DNA of 64,000 nt from contig NZ_JADWYQ010000007.1 in the NCBI RefSeq assembly GCF_022414575.1, positions 62,001 to 126,000 on the forward strand, given 5' to 3'. This DNA comes from Streptomyces sp. MUM 178J (GTDB lineage: Bacteria > Actinomycetota > Actinomycetes > Streptomycetales > Streptomycetaceae). The notes beneath the pieces are model-generated. The model saw nothing but the letters and a program-made list of their open reading frames with translations. It was not told where the DNA came from and ran no database searches. How positions within the stretch are numbered: the first letter of the stretch is position 1; the number at the start of each line of letters is the position of its first letter. A program made the position numbers and the translations under genes. Below, in pieces: positions 45,979 to 55,261 of this stretch.

Positions 45979-46986
45979 ATGAACACCTGGCGGAACGCCT
46001 CGCTCGCGGTGACTGCGGCGGCCGTACTCGCGCTGACGACGGCGTGCGGTCAGGACAATGGGGCCGAGACACCCAATGGTCAGGCGGTCGGCGCGGCCAA
46101 CCCGGCGGGACAGCCCGCCGACGCGGGATACGGCGCGGGCGGCGGCTACGGCTCCGGCGCGGAAGCCGGCGGTGCGGCCGCGGCCAAGCCCGCGGGACAA
46201 CTCGCCGTGCGGAAGTCCGGGGACCTCGGCGAAGTCCTCACCGACAGCGCGGGCTTCACCCTGTACCGCTTCGACAAGGACACACCCAACCCGCCCAAGT
46301 CCAATTGCGAAGGCGACTGTGCGAAGGCATGGCCGGTGGTCTCCGCGGAGGGCGCCGCCGCGCCTCCGGGCGTCGACGCCTCGCTGATGGGCGAGGTCAC
46401 CCGCTCCGACGGGACCAAGCAGCTCACCATCGACGGCTGGCCGATGTACCGCTACGCCAAGGACACCAAGGCCGGGGACGTCAACGGCCAGGGCGTGGGC
46501 GGCACCTGGTTCGCCTCGGCGCCCGACGGCAAGAAGGCCGAAGCCGGCGCAGGGGGCGGGGAGGACGGCGGCGAGGACGTCGCCGGCGGCGGAGGGGACG
46601 ACAAGGCCCCCGCCGACCTGGCAGGACTCTCCGTCCGCAAGGACCCCAAGCTGGGTGAGGTCGTCGTCGACAAGAACGGGATGACGGTCTACGGCTTCAC
46701 CAAGGACTCCCCCTGGCCGATGAAGACGGCCTGCAAGGACGACTGCCTGAAGAAGTGGCCCGTCGTGGCCCCCGTCGACGGGGACGACATGGAGGGCATC
46801 ACGGTCTCCAAGCGGGGCAACGTGACGTTCAACCGCCCCGACGGGATCAAGCAGCAGACCATCGACTGCCGGCCCCTCTACACCTTCGCCGGCGACACCA
46901 AGCCGGGTGACACCAACGGTCAGGGCGTCGGCGGCAGCTGGTACGCCGTCGGGCCCGACGGAAAGCTGGTCGGAGCGCCTGAATAA
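45979..46986 (+). CDS. Lipoprotein with Lipoprotein_15 repeats
   Basis: A 335-residue lipoprotein. Lipobox ALTTAC near residue 23, then an Ala/Gly linker. Four secreted-repeat units follow in two pairs: LGEVLTDSAGFTLYRFDKDTPNPPKSNCEGDCAKAWPVV and its partner with IDGWPMYRYAKDTKAGDVNGQGVGGTWF; then LGEVVVDKNGMTVYGFTKDS and its partner ending GDTNGQGVGGSWYAVGPDG. Each first unit has a C-x3-C pair. Such proteins are surface redox or envelope-stress proteins, often with unknown roles. GGAG lies five bases before ATG 45979. An ECF-like promoter precedes it. Confidence 0.88.
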   Translation: MNTWRNASLAVTAAAVLALTTACGQDNGAETPNGQAVGAANPAGQPADAGYGAGGGYGSGAEAGGAAAAKPAGQLAVRKSGDLGEVLTDSAGFTLYRFDKDTPNPPKSNCEGDCAKAWPVVSAEGAAAPPGVDASLMGEVTRSDGTKQLTIDGWPMYRYAKDTKAGDVNGQGVGGTWFASAPDGKKAEAGAGGGEDGGEDVAGGGGDDKAPADLAGLSVRKDPKLGEVVVDKNGMTVYGFTKDSPWPMKTACKDDCLKKWPVVAPVDGDDMEGITVSKRGNVTFNRPDGIKQQTIDCRPLYTFAGDTKPGDTNGQGVGGSWYAVGPDGKLVGAPE

Positions 46987-47012
46987 GTCCCCACGCCGCG
47001 CCTCCGGCCCCG

Positions 47013-47047
47013 CCGGCCCGCCCATGCTCCCCGCATGGGCGGGCCGG
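47013..47047 (+). terminator. Perfect 15-bp-stem terminator after the lipoprotein
   Basis: CCGGCCCGCCCATGC (47013-47027) pairs fully with GCATGGGCGGGCCGG (47033-47047), loop TCCCC, 26 bp after the stop. Confidence 0.8.
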
Positions 47048-47213
47048 TCGCATGTGCCCGATTCGTCCCCCGCCCGCGCACGCGCGGTGTGACCAAGAAC
47101 GGACCGCTAATTTCCGGTTCGGCTCGCTCTCCTGGCGGGCGATCAGTAGCCTCGGCTCGAACACTGGCCATGGACATGGCCGCTCCCCCCGTGGCGACTT
47201 GTTGGAGACATCG

Positions 47214-48026
47214 ATGGAGCGTCCCGCCTGGGCCCCGCAGGGCATCGACATATCGGTGCCGAGCGTCGCCCGCATTTACGACTACTACCTGGGCGGCTCG
47301 CACAATTTCGAAGTGGACCGGGAAGCCGCCCGCAAAGCCATGGAGTTCATGCCGGGCCTGCCCAAGATCATGCAGGCGCATCGGGCGTTCATGCGCCGCG
47401 CCGTGCACTACGCGGCGGGCCAGGGCATCACCCAGTTCCTCGATGTCGGCTCGGGCATTCCGGCCTTCGGAAACGTCCATGAGGTCGCCCGAGAAGCCGC
47501 CCCCGCAGCCCGCGTCGTCTATGTCGACCACGACCCCGTCGCCGTCGCACACAGCAGAGCCGTCCTGGAAGGCGACGCGCTCAGCGCCGTCGCCGCCGCC
47601 GATCTGCGCAGGCCGCGCGACATCCTGCACAGCCAGGAGGTCACCTCGCTGCTCGACCTCGGCCGGCCCGTCGCCCTGCTCCTCGTCTGCGTACTCCACT
47701 TCATCGAGGACGCCGACGACCCCTACCGCGCCGTCGCCGAGCTGCGCGACGCGCTCGCGCCCGGCAGCCTGCTCATCGCCAGCCACGCCTCCTACGAGGG
47801 CATGCCCGTACCCGAACAGCAGGCGGACGGCGCGATCGAGGTCTACCGAGACATCCGCAACCCCATCGTGATGCGCACCCGCGCCCAGGTCGAGGCGTTC
47901 TTCGAGGGCTACGAGACGGTCGATCCCGGACTCGTCTCACCGCCGCTGTGGCGGCCGTCGGGACCGACCGACCAGGAGGACCCATATGCCTTCTCGGGCT
48001 TCGCCGGGGTGGGGCGCAAGGCGTGA
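47214..48026 (+). CDS. SAM-dependent methyltransferase (PF04672 / DUF574 type)
   Basis: A 270-residue protein of the actinobacterial methyltransferase group: IDISVPSVARIYDYYLGGSHNFEVDREAA at the start, RAFMRRAVHYAAGQGITQFLDVGSGIP (SAM motif I), VVYVDHDPVAVAHSRAVL and ALLLVCVLHFIEDADDPY. Substrate unknown; the family is abundant in Streptomyces beside developmental genes. GGAG lies seven bases before ATG 47214. The stop overlaps the next start by GTGA, so it is translationally coupled to the c-di-GMP gene. Confidence 0.9.
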   Translation: MERPAWAPQGIDISVPSVARIYDYYLGGSHNFEVDREAARKAMEFMPGLPKIMQAHRAFMRRAVHYAAGQGITQFLDVGSGIPAFGNVHEVAREAAPAARVVYVDHDPVAVAHSRAVLEGDALSAVAAADLRRPRDILHSQEVTSLLDLGRPVALLLVCVLHFIEDADDPYRAVAELRDALAPGSLLIASHASYEGMPVPEQQADGAIEVYRDIRNPIVMRTRAQVEAFFEGYETVDPGLVSPPLWRPSGPTDQEDPYAFSGFAGVGRKA

Positions 48027-50191
48027 GGGCGTCGTCGCAGGCGACGGGTTCCGCGGCGGACCCCGACGGTCTGGAGGACAGACTCCGCCGGTTCGCGACC
48101 ATCTGGAGCCGCGCCATCTTCCCGGTGACGGCCACGTCGATGACGCGGCCCGAGTTCGAACGGCATCTGCTGCCGCTGGCCCGCGAACTGAGCACGGCCC
48201 TGCACGCGGGCTCCTTCGACCCGCGGTCCGCCCAGCACACCGGCGCCGCGCTCGTGGACGCCCACTGCACCGACCCCGACGCCCTCAGCCGCACCCTCGG
48301 CGTCATCGACTCCTATCTGGTGCTGTACTGCGGCAGCGCACAGGAGTACAGCGCCGAGGAGCTCCGGGCCCGCTGCGCCCGGCTCCAGCACTCCGTGGCC
48401 GCGGGCTACGCCCATGCGCTGAGGGAACGCACCCTCGTCGAGCAGGAGGCCATCGCGCGCTCCTCGATGCGGGCGCGCAGCGACGCCGCCGAGGCGCTGC
48501 ACGCCACCGAGGCGCGCTTCCGGGCGATCTTCGAAGGCGCGGCCATCGGCATCGGCATCGCCGACCTCGACGGCAATGTGCTGGAGGTCAACGAGGCCCT
48601 CACCCGGATGTTCGGCGGCCTCGAACACCATGTCCGCGGCCACAAGGTCACCGACTGGTCCCACCCCGAGGACCGGCCGCACGTCTGGGAGCTGTACCGG
48701 GAGCTCGTCCGCGGCGACCGCGACCACTTCCGAGTCGAGAAGCCGTTCTACCGCAACGACGGCACCGTCCTGTGGACCAACCTGACCGTGTCCCTGCTGC
48801 GCGACGCCGACGGGCTGCCCCAGTACCAGCTGGCCCTGATGGAGGACACCACCGAGCGCCGGCTGCTCAATCTGCGGCTGCGCTACGAGGCCACCCATGA
48901 CGCGCTGACCGGACTGCCCAACCGCACCCTGTTCTTCGAACGCCTGGAGAAGGCCGTCACGGCGGGCGGCGGCACACGCTTCGGGCTGTGCTACCTCGAC
49001 CTCGACGGCTTCAAGGCCATCAACGACAGCCTCGGGCACGCGGCCGGCGACCGGCTGCTGGTGGAGGTCGCCGACCGGCTGCAGAGCTGCGCCACCGCCC
49101 CCGGCGAGATGGTCGCCCGGCTCGGCGGCGACGAGTTCGTGGCGCTGACCACCGGCCCCGGAGCGCAGCGCGACGTCCATGAGCTCGCCGCCCGAATCCT
49201 CGCCGTGCTCGCCACCCCGATCCGCATCGACGGCCGCGAGTTCACGGTGCGCGGCAGCATCGGCATCGTCGAGGGTCCGGCGGGCGGCGAACGCACCGCG
49301 GCCGAGGTGCTGCGCAGCGCCGACATCACCATGTACCGCGCCAAGTCGGCGGGCGGCAACCGCTTCGAACTCGCCGACCCGGAGGCCGACGCCCGTGCCA
49401 TCACCCGGCACGGCCTGACCACCTCGCTGCCCGCCGCCCTGGAGCGTGGCGAGTTCTTCATCGAGTACCAGCCGCTGGTGCACTTGGGCGACGGGACCGT
49501 GCACGGGGCCGAGGCGCTGGTCCGCTGGTGCCATCCGCAGCACGGCGTACTCGGCCCCGACCGGTTCATCCCGCTCGCCGAGCACACCGGGCTGATCGTG
49601 CCGCTGGGCCGCTGGGTGCTCCAGGAGGCGGTGCGCCAGGCCCGCTTCTGGCAGCAGCGCCACGCCGACGGCGGCCCGCTGCGGATCAACGTCAACCTCT
49701 CGCCCGCCCAGCTCCACCATCCGGGACTGGTCGCCGACACGGTCGCCGTCCTGGAGCGCTCCGGCCTCGAACCGGGCGCACTGTGCCTGGAAGTCACCGA
49801 ATCCGCCCTCATCGGCGCGGACGAGGACCTCCTCAAACCGCTGCGCCAGCTCTCCGAGATGGGCGTCGACATCGCGCTGGACGACTTCGGCACGGGCTAC
49901 TCCAACCTGGCCAACCTGCGCCGTCTCCCGGTGAGCGTCCTCAAACTGGACCGCTCCTTCACCCAGGGCATGCAGCGCAGCCCCGCCGACCCCGTAGACC
50001 TCAAAATAGTCGAGGGCATCGTCTCCCCGGCCCACAGCCTGGAACTGGCCGTCACCGTCGAGGGCGTGGAAACGGGAGCGCAGGCGGTCCAGCTCCGCGA
50101 ACTGGGCTGCGACACCGCCCAGGGCTGGTACTACGCCCGCCCGGGCCCGCCGGAGAAGCTCCACGCGCTGTCGCTGGCCGACGCGGTCTGA
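48023..50191 (+). CDS. PAS-GGDEF-EAL cyclic-di-GMP enzyme
   Basis: A 722-residue cytoplasmic protein. An N-terminal helical region (about 1-150, with VIDSYLVLYCGSAQEYSAEELRARC) precedes a PAS domain (about 155-280, FRAIFEGAAIGIGIADLDGNVLEVN). A GGDEF domain follows with an intact catalytic loop RLGGDEFVAL (about 364), then an EAL domain with intact GAEALVRW (about 497), NVNLSP, EVTESALI and DDFGTGYSNL. Both synthesis and hydrolysis of c-di-GMP look possible. c-di-GMP controls development through BldD in Streptomyces. GTG 48023 overlaps the methyltransferase stop. Confidence 0.94.
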   Translation: MRASSQATGSAADPDGLEDRLRRFATIWSRAIFPVTATSMTRPEFERHLLPLARELSTALHAGSFDPRSAQHTGAALVDAHCTDPDALSRTLGVIDSYLVLYCGSAQEYSAEELRARCARLQHSVAAGYAHALRERTLVEQEAIARSSMRARSDAAEALHATEARFRAIFEGAAIGIGIADLDGNVLEVNEALTRMFGGLEHHVRGHKVTDWSHPEDRPHVWELYRELVRGDRDHFRVEKPFYRNDGTVLWTNLTVSLLRDADGLPQYQLALMEDTTERRLLNLRLRYEATHDALTGLPNRTLFFERLEKAVTAGGGTRFGLCYLDLDGFKAINDSLGHAAGDRLLVEVADRLQSCATAPGEMVARLGGDEFVALTTGPGAQRDVHELAARILAVLATPIRIDGREFTVRGSIGIVEGPAGGERTAAEVLRSADITMYRAKSAGGNRFELADPEADARAITRHGLTTSLPAALERGEFFIEYQPLVHLGDGTVHGAEALVRWCHPQHGVLGPDRFIPLAEHTGLIVPLGRWVLQEAVRQARFWQQRHADGGPLRINVNLSPAQLHHPGLVADTVAVLERSGLEPGALCLEVTESALIGADEDLLKPLRQLSEMGVDIALDDFGTGYSNLANLRRLPVSVLKLDRSFTQGMQRSPADPVDLKIVEGIVSPAHSLELAVTVEGVETGAQAVQLRELGCDTAQGWYYARPGPPEKLHALSLADAV

Positions 50192-50197
50192 GCGGCT

Positions 50198-50255
50198 CCG
50201 GGGCTCCGCCCCCGGACGCCCCTTGCGAGGGGAGGGTGCGCGGGGCTGCGCCCCG
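50198..50255. repeat. GC-rich hairpins before the transposon
   Basis: CCGGGGCTCCGCCCCCGG (50198-50215) and CGGGGC-TGC-GCCCCG (50241-50255) are short hairpins after the c-di-GMP gene. The GGGGCTCCGCCCC motif recurs at 42266-42279 and, with inverted partner, at 19199-19322. Confidence 0.65.
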
Positions 50256-50263
50256 CACGCGGC

Positions 50264-50268
50264 AGGGC
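50264..50268. repeat. Left target-site duplication AGGGC
   Basis: AGGGC immediately outside the left inverted repeat equals AGGGC at 55918-55922 outside the right one. Five base pairs is the duplication made by Tn3-family transposition. Confidence 0.8.
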
Positions 50269-50320
50269 GGCCCCGTAGTCCTACCTCGGACACGGGGGAG
50301 CAAGTAACCCGCCGGTAGCT
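50269..50320 (+). repeat. Left terminal inverted repeat
   Basis: 52 bp starting GGCCCCGTAGTCC and ending CAAGTAACCC-GC-CGGTAGCT; matches the reverse complement of 55866-55917 at 42 positions. Confidence 0.88.
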
Positions 50321-50393
50321 TTCCGTGGGTCGGATCTCCCGTTTCTCGTCGTCGTGCGCCTCGTTGGGCTGAACGAGCGAATCCCACGGTGGG

Positions 50394-52541
50394 GTGACGA
50401 AATGGGGCGGTGTGCGGCAGGAGTGGTCGCCGGAAGACGTGGTGGCGTACTGGACGCTGGTGGACGGCGACTGGGGCCTGGTGGCGAACAAGACCGGTCC
50501 GACCCGGCTCGGCTTTTGCCTGATGCTCAAGTTCTTCGAGATGGAGGGCCGGTTCCCGGAGTTCATCGAGGAGTTCCCGCAGCCCGCTGTCGAGTACGTC
50601 GCCGGTCTGGTGAAGGTCCCTGCGACTGAGCTTGCGAAGTACGACCTGGCGGGGGCGAAGCGGCACCGTAAGCAGATTCGGGAAGCCCTGCAGTTCCGGC
50701 CTGCGACGCTGGACGACGAGGAGCGGCTGACCGCTTGGCTGGCGGTAGAGGTGTGCCCAGTAGAGCTGGTGGAGGACCGGCAGCGGGAGGCCCTGCTGGT
50801 CGAGTGCCGGGCGAGGAAGATTGAGCCGCCGGGCCGGACCCGGATCGAGAAGGTACTGGTTGCCGCCCGCAACCGGTGGGAGAAGGTGTTCTGCGCCAGG
50901 ACCATCGAGCGCCTGGGCGACATCGGCGCGGCCCGGCTGCTTGCACTGGTCGCGGAGGACAACGAGGACGGTGCCGGCCTGCTGGCCTTGCTCAAGCGCG
51001 ATCCCGGCGCGGTCGGCCTGGACTCGCTGCTGACGGAGATCACCAAGCTGAACGATGTACGCAGACTCGGGCTTCCCGAGGGACTGTTCGCGGACTGCTC
51101 GGAGAAGCTGCTGGCCGCGTGGCGGTCGAGGGCGATCAAGATGTACCCCTCGGACTTCCGGGACACCTCCGAGGACGCCCGGATCACGCTGCTCGCGGCC
51201 CTGTGCTCTTCTCGTCAGGCGGAGATCACTGACGCTCTGGTGGAGCTGCTGGTTGCCCTGGTCCACAAGATCAACGCGCGTGCCGAGCGACGGGTGGAGA
51301 GGCAGCTCACCGCGGAGTTGAAGAAGGTCCGGGGCAAGGAAGGCATCCTCTTCAAGCTCGCCGACGCAGCGATCGGCAAGCCCGACGAGGTGGTACGCGA
51401 GGCCCTGTACCCGGTGGTCGGGGAGAAGACGCTGCGTGACCTGGTCGCGGAGGCGAAGGCGAACGAGAAGGTCTTCAAGGCCAAGGTCCGCACCACCCTG
51501 CGGTCCGTCACCCGGCTGGTCAACGCGACCTTCGCCGCCCGCGACACCGCTTGGTGGGGGCAGGGCAACGCGTGTGCCTCGGACTCGAAGAAGTTCGGGT
51601 CCTGGTCCAGCAACTTCATGACCGAGTACCACGCACGCTACGGCGGCAACGGCGTGATGATCTACTGGCACGTGGAGCGGAAGAACGTCTGTATCTACTC
51701 GCAGCTGAAGTCCTGTTCGTCGTCCGAGGTCGCGGCGATGATCGAGGGACTGCTGCGGCACTGCACGGACGCCGAGATCGAGTCGAACTACGTCGACACA
51801 CACGGCGCGAGCGTGGTCGGGTTCGCCTTCACCGAGCTGCTCAACTTCCGCCTGCTGCCCCGGCTGAAGAACATCGGCAGTATCCGCCTGTACCGCCCGG
51901 ACGACGACCCGCCCGGCTGGCCGGCGCTCGGCGCCTCCCTGACCCGGGCCATCAGGTGGGACCTGATCGAGCAGCAGTACGACCAGATGGTCAAGTACGC
52001 CACTGCGCTCCGGCTGGGGACGGCGGAGGCGGAGCAGGTGCTGCGGCGCTTCACCCGCGGCGGGCCCAAGCACCCCACGTACGCCGCGCTCGAAGAACTC
52101 GGCCGCGCGGTCCGTACGGTCTTCGCCTGCGACTACCTCGCCGCTCCCGGCCTGCGCCGGGAGATCCACGGCGGGCTCCAGGTCGTGGAGAACTGGAACT
52201 CGGCGAACACCGTGCTCCACTACGGCAAGGACGGCGCCCTGACCGGCCCGGACAAGGAACACGCCGAGACCTCTATGCTCGCCCTGCACCTGCTCCAGTC
52301 CGCGCTCGTGCACGTCAACACGCTGCTGCTTCAGCAGGTCCTCGCCGAACCGGCCTGGGCGAAGAAGCTCTCGGACGAGGACCGGCGCGGGCTCACCGCG
52401 CTGTTCTGGTCCAACATCAACCCGTACGGCACCTTCCGCCTGGAGATGGACAAGCGACTCGACCTCGCGCCACTTCTCTCAGTGCCCCGTCCCCGCACCC
52501 CGGCGGACACCTCCGACCAGGCCCTGGCGGAGCCGAGGTGA
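50394..52541 (+). CDS. tnpA: Tn3-family transposase with internal in-frame deletion
   Basis: A 715-residue transposase; family members are usually about 890-1,000. The DUF4158-type N-terminus ([21 protein letters not shown]) and the central region up to [17 protein letters not shown] are normal. The next residues [18 protein letters not shown] belong to the start of the catalytic domain, so about 290 residues are missing in frame. The DDE triad is kept: D397 ([10 protein letters not shown]), D468 (NYVDTHGAS), E599 (VVENWNSAN), with spacings of 71 and 131 close to those of Tn3 (76 and 130). The start is GTG 50394. Activity is doubtful. Confidence 0.88.
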   Translation: MTKWGGVRQEWSPEDVVAYWTLVDGDWGLVANKTGPTRLGFCLMLKFFEMEGRFPEFIEEFPQPAVEYVAGLVKVPATELAKYDLAGAKRHRKQIREALQFRPATLDDEERLTAWLAVEVCPVELVEDRQREALLVECRARKIEPPGRTRIEKVLVAARNRWEKVFCARTIERLGDIGAARLLALVAEDNEDGAGLLALLKRDPGAVGLDSLLTEITKLNDVRRLGLPEGLFADCSEKLLAAWRSRAIKMYPSDFRDTSEDARITLLAALCSSRQAEITDALVELLVALVHKINARAERRVERQLTAELKKVRGKEGILFKLADAAIGKPDEVVREALYPVVGEKTLRDLVAEAKANEKVFKAKVRTTLRSVTRLVNATFAARDTAWWGQGNACASDSKKFGSWSSNFMTEYHARYGGNGVMIYWHVERKNVCIYSQLKSCSSSEVAAMIEGLLRHCTDAEIESNYVDTHGASVVGFAFTELLNFRLLPRLKNIGSIRLYRPDDDPPGWPALGASLTRAIRWDLIEQQYDQMVKYATALRLGTAEAEQVLRRFTRGGPKHPTYAALEELGRAVRTVFACDYLAAPGLRREIHGGLQVVENWNSANTVLHYGKDGALTGPDKEHAETSMLALHLLQSALVHVNTLLLQQVLAEPAWAKKLSDEDRRGLTALFWSNINPYGTFRLEMDKRLDLAPLLSVPRPRTPADTSDQALAEPR

Positions 52542-52642
52542 CCCCCGCGCCGACGGGCCGGTGCCTGTACCGGCCTTGGGGGCAAACAGGACAGTCGATC
52601 TCGGCGAGATTGACTTGAATGGCGAGAGGACCATGCCGACGC

Positions 52643-52677
52643 CGTGAGGGGCAGCCGGGTGCCGGCTGCCCCTCACG
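52643..52677. terminator. Perfect 16-bp-stem hairpin between tnpA and the ABC operon
   Basis: CGTGAGGGGCAGCCGG (52643-52658) pairs fully with CCGGCTGCCCCTCACG (52662-52677), loop GTG. It lies between convergent genes inside the transposon and can stop both. Confidence 0.85.
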
Positions 52678-52705
52678 GTTACTCCCGTAGTGGGACTGGC
52701 GTCCG

Positions 52706-53716
52706 TCAGGTCACTCGGCGGCGAATCCACCAGGCGCAGAACCCGGTCAGGGCCAGGGCAAGGCCGAGGTAGAGCCCGGTCTCGGCCCATTGAAGGGCCC
52801 AGAAGTTGCCAGCGGGCTGGTACGTCACCTGCTGCTGGTAGCCCAGGGCGCCGAGGTCGGCGACGCAGCGGTCGACCTGCTGCAGGGCGGGCGGGCCCGA
52901 CTCGGTGCGCAGGCAGTCGGCGAAGGACGACGGCACGGAGGCCGGCTGACCGGCGGCGTTCAGCGTCTGCTGGGAGGTGACCCAGGCCCCGGGCACTTCT
53001 TCGAGGTGCGCGACGATCTGCCTGGCGCCGTCCTGGATGCTGATGGGGGCGCCGTCGGGCTCGATCGGCACGGTCGTCCGGTCCGCGGCGGCCAGGTGGG
53101 ACCGGATCCACATCGGCACGACGATCTGGACGGCGGCGTAGAGGGCGAACGTGGTGGCCATCGCGGGCAGGGTGCGGCGGATGACCAGGCCGAGGGCGAC
53201 GCCCAGGACGAAGGCGAAGGCGGCATGGGACATGGGGGCGACACCCCGTGCGGCGAAGGCCACGGGGTCGAGCCGCGGGAAGTACGTGTCCGTCGCGCCG
53301 CCGCCGTTGACAGCCCGGTCGATGGGGCTGCTCCACCAGCTCACCGCGAGGCTGGTCAGTCCGGCCGCGGCCATGGACGCCGCCGCACCGAGGCCCAGCT
53401 TGGTCGCCAGCCAGCGCGTGCGCGTGACGCCCTGGTTCCAGGCGAGGTAGTGGGTGCCGGTCTCCAGTTCACGGGAGATCAGCGGCGCGCCCCAGAACAT
53501 TCCGATGACCGCTGGCACGGCGAGCACGACCAGCAGTCCGGTGTAGTAGAGGGTCTGGTCCGCGCTGGAGACCTGGTCCAACAGGCTGCTGCCGGCCGTC
53601 CGGTAGAGGTCGGCCAGTTGCGGGCCGGTGACCGCGAGGGTGGCGGCGAGGACAGCCACCGCGGCGAACAGCACGGCGGCCTGGGTGCGGAACTGGCGCC
53701 AGGTCAGCCAGATCAT
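52706..53716 (-). CDS. ABC transporter permease (transposon passenger)
   Basis: A 336-residue membrane protein with six predicted helices. The start MIWLTWRQFRTQAAVLFAAVAVLA and GMFWGAPLISRELETGTHYLAWNQGVTRTRWL are typical of ABC-2-like permeases paired with GntR regulators in actinobacteria. A large extracellular loop (about 210-300) contains two cysteines (DCLRTE, DRCVAD). GGAGG lies seven bases before ATG 53716, which overlaps the ATPase stop. Confidence 0.9.
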   Translation of the reverse strand: MIWLTWRQFRTQAAVLFAAVAVLAATLAVTGPQLADLYRTAGSSLLDQVSSADQTLYYTGLLVVLAVPAVIGMFWGAPLISRELETGTHYLAWNQGVTRTRWLATKLGLGAAASMAAAGLTSLAVSWWSSPIDRAVNGGGATDTYFPRLDPVAFAARGVAPMSHAAFAFVLGVALGLVIRRTLPAMATTFALYAAVQIVVPMWIRSHLAAADRTTVPIEPDGAPISIQDGARQIVAHLEEVPGAWVTSQQTLNAAGQPASVPSSFADCLRTESGPPALQQVDRCVADLGALGYQQQVTYQPAGNFWALQWAETGLYLGLALALTGFCAWWIRRRVT

Positions 53717-54609
53717 CGAAGTACCTCCAGTGCAGGCCGGGTGTCGCGTACCGCATCGGCGGGCCGGGTCATGTAGGCCAGGACGATGTCTTCCAGACCG
53801 AGCGGGCTGACGGTCCAGGACGGATCGTGGACCGCGGTGTCGGTGCGCACCAGGAGGGTGGTCTGCCGTTCGGTGTGGCTCGCGGTGATGACGTGCTGAC
53901 CGGCCGGGAGCGTCTCCGGGGCCCGGCGCGGTCCGGTGAGCCGGTGGTGGCAGGCGACCAGGTCGTCGATGTCACCGGCCACCTGCACCCGGGAGTCGAC
54001 CAGGACGATGACGTAGTCGCAGGTCCGCTCCACGTCGGAGACCAGGTGGGAGGAGAGCACGACGCTCAGCTCGTGCTCGGCGACGGCCTCCATCAGGTCC
54101 TGCATGAACTCCCGTCGGGCGAGCGGGTCCAGGGCCGCGACCGGCTCGTCCAGAATCAGCAGTTCCGGGCGCTTGGCGATGCCCAGGGTGAGAGCGAGCT
54201 GCGCGCGCTGGCCGCCGGACAGCTTGCCGGCCCGCTGCTTGGGGTCCAGACCGAGGCGACGGATCCGGTCTCGTGCAACGGCGTCGTCCCAGTTCGGGTT
54301 GAGGCGCTTGCCGAGGTCGAGGTGGTCGGCGACGCTCAGCGCGGCGTAGACCGGGGTGTCCTGGGCGACGAAGCCGACCTTGGCCAGCTGTTCCACACCC
54401 TCGGCAGGTCGGCCGCCGCACACCTCGATGGTGCCGGCCGTCGGGGTCAGCATGCCGGAGGCCAGTTTCAACAAGGTCGACTTGCCGGCGCCGTTGGGGC
54501 CGACCAGGCCCACCACCCGGCCGGCGGGGACGTCCAGATCGCAGTTCTGCAGCGCCCAGCGCTGCTTGTACCTCTTGCCCAGGCCCTGGGCTCGCAAGAC
54601 AGCGCTCAC
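53713..54609 (-). CDS. ABC transporter ATP-binding protein (transposon passenger)
   Basis: A 298-residue ATPase: Walker A GPNGAGKST (about 37), Q-loop FVAQDTP, signature LSGGQRAQLALTLGIAKRPELL, Walker B LLILDEPVAALDP and switch SSHLVSDVERTCDY. The C-terminal extension of about 80 residues is common in drug and bacitracin-type exporters. GTG 54609 overlaps the GntR stop by GTGA. Probably forms an exporter with the next gene. Confidence 0.93.
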   Translation of the reverse strand: MSAVLRAQGLGKRYKQRWALQNCDLDVPAGRVVGLVGPNGAGKSTLLKLASGMLTPTAGTIEVCGGRPAEGVEQLAKVGFVAQDTPVYAALSVADHLDLGKRLNPNWDDAVARDRIRRLGLDPKQRAGKLSGGQRAQLALTLGIAKRPELLILDEPVAALDPLARREFMQDLMEAVAEHELSVVLSSHLVSDVERTCDYVIVLVDSRVQVAGDIDDLVACHHRLTGPRRAPETLPAGQHVITASHTERQTTLLVRTDTAVHDPSWTVSPLGLEDIVLAYMTRPADAVRDTRPALEVLR

Positions 54610-55010
54610 GCTACGTCCTCTCCGGCGGCGTTACGAAACGTGCTCACGAACAGCGCCTCAATGCTCTCCTCGTCGAGCCCGGCCAGGCGGGCCTTGGTCA
54701 GCCAGCGCTGCAGCTCCTTGCGCAGCGGTCCCTGCGCGGCGAGCGTGCCGTCGGCCAGCGTCCGGGTCACGAACGTCCCGACGCCGGGACGGGCGGCCAC
54801 CAGGCCGTCGTGCTCCAGCTCCCGGTACGCCTTGAGCACCGTGTTCGGGTTGACCGCCATCTGCTTCGCCACGTCCTTGACCGTCGGCAGCCGGTCACCT
54901 TCCTTCAGCAGGCCCAGGCGCAGTGCGTGCCGAACCTGCTGGACCAGCTGCTGGTACGGGGACAGGCCGGACCGGCTGTTCAGGTGGAACTCAATCACCG
55001 GTTCCTCCAT
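54606..55010 (-). CDS. GntR-family regulator, YtrA subfamily (transposon passenger)
   Basis: A 134-residue repressor with only the winged helix and a short tail. The domain runs PYQQLVQQVRHALRLGLLKEGDRLPTVKDVAKQMAVNPNTVLKAYRELEHDGLVAARPGVGTFV. The short effector part (LRKELQRWLTKARLAGLDEESIEALF) marks the YtrA subfamily, which controls linked ABC transporters, often in response to cell-wall-active antibiotics. ATG 55010 is the first base pairs after a very short leader. Confidence 0.92.
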   Translation of the reverse strand: MEEPVIEFHLNSRSGLSPYQQLVQQVRHALRLGLLKEGDRLPTVKDVAKQMAVNPNTVLKAYRELEHDGLVAARPGVGTFVTRTLADGTLAAQGPLRKELQRWLTKARLAGLDEESIEALFVSTFRNAAGEDVA

Positions 55011-55058
55011 TTATCTAGTTGCCTAGCACTATAGCTCTCTGCATCAATCATTTGGCAA
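55011..55058 (-). promoter_or_regulatory. Promoter/operator of the GntR-ABC operon
   Basis: On the minus strand TATAGT (55033-55028) is an excellent -10; TTGCCA (55058-55053) lies 19 bp upstream. Around and after the -10 is the imperfect dyad TAGTGC-TAG-GCAACTA (55032-55017), a likely autoregulatory GntR operator. Confidence 0.55.
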
Positions 55059-55261
55059 GGCGTGCGCTGCGAGTGCCAGCCGTCCAGCACCTACAGGGGC
55101 CAGCCGCGCATGGTTGGCGCTTGCCAGACCTCGCTCGGGTGTCGAGAAACGACCGTCTGTCGACACTCAGACCCGTGATCGCAAACCCGCAGGTGGGCAC
55201 TGTCGGCAACTCGCGTCGGAAATCAACGTCGGTGAACGGTCCCACCGCTAGATTCCGACAC
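55059..55261. other. Candidate res region of the transposon
   Basis: A 200-bp gene-free stretch next to the resolvase gene. It contains TGTCGA...CGTCTGTCGACA (55140-55165) and further TGTCGG/CGTCGG motifs to about 55230. Tn3 res sites lie here and consist of several dyads of this size. TAGATT (55249-55254) lies seven bases before the resolvase ATG, a leaderless arrangement. Confidence 0.45.

Noticed and set aside
47909..51187. 1,092-codon open frame on the minus strand
   Set aside because: Antisense to the methyltransferase, c-di-GMP gene and transposase, and crosses the transposon end; composition is that of a shadow frame.
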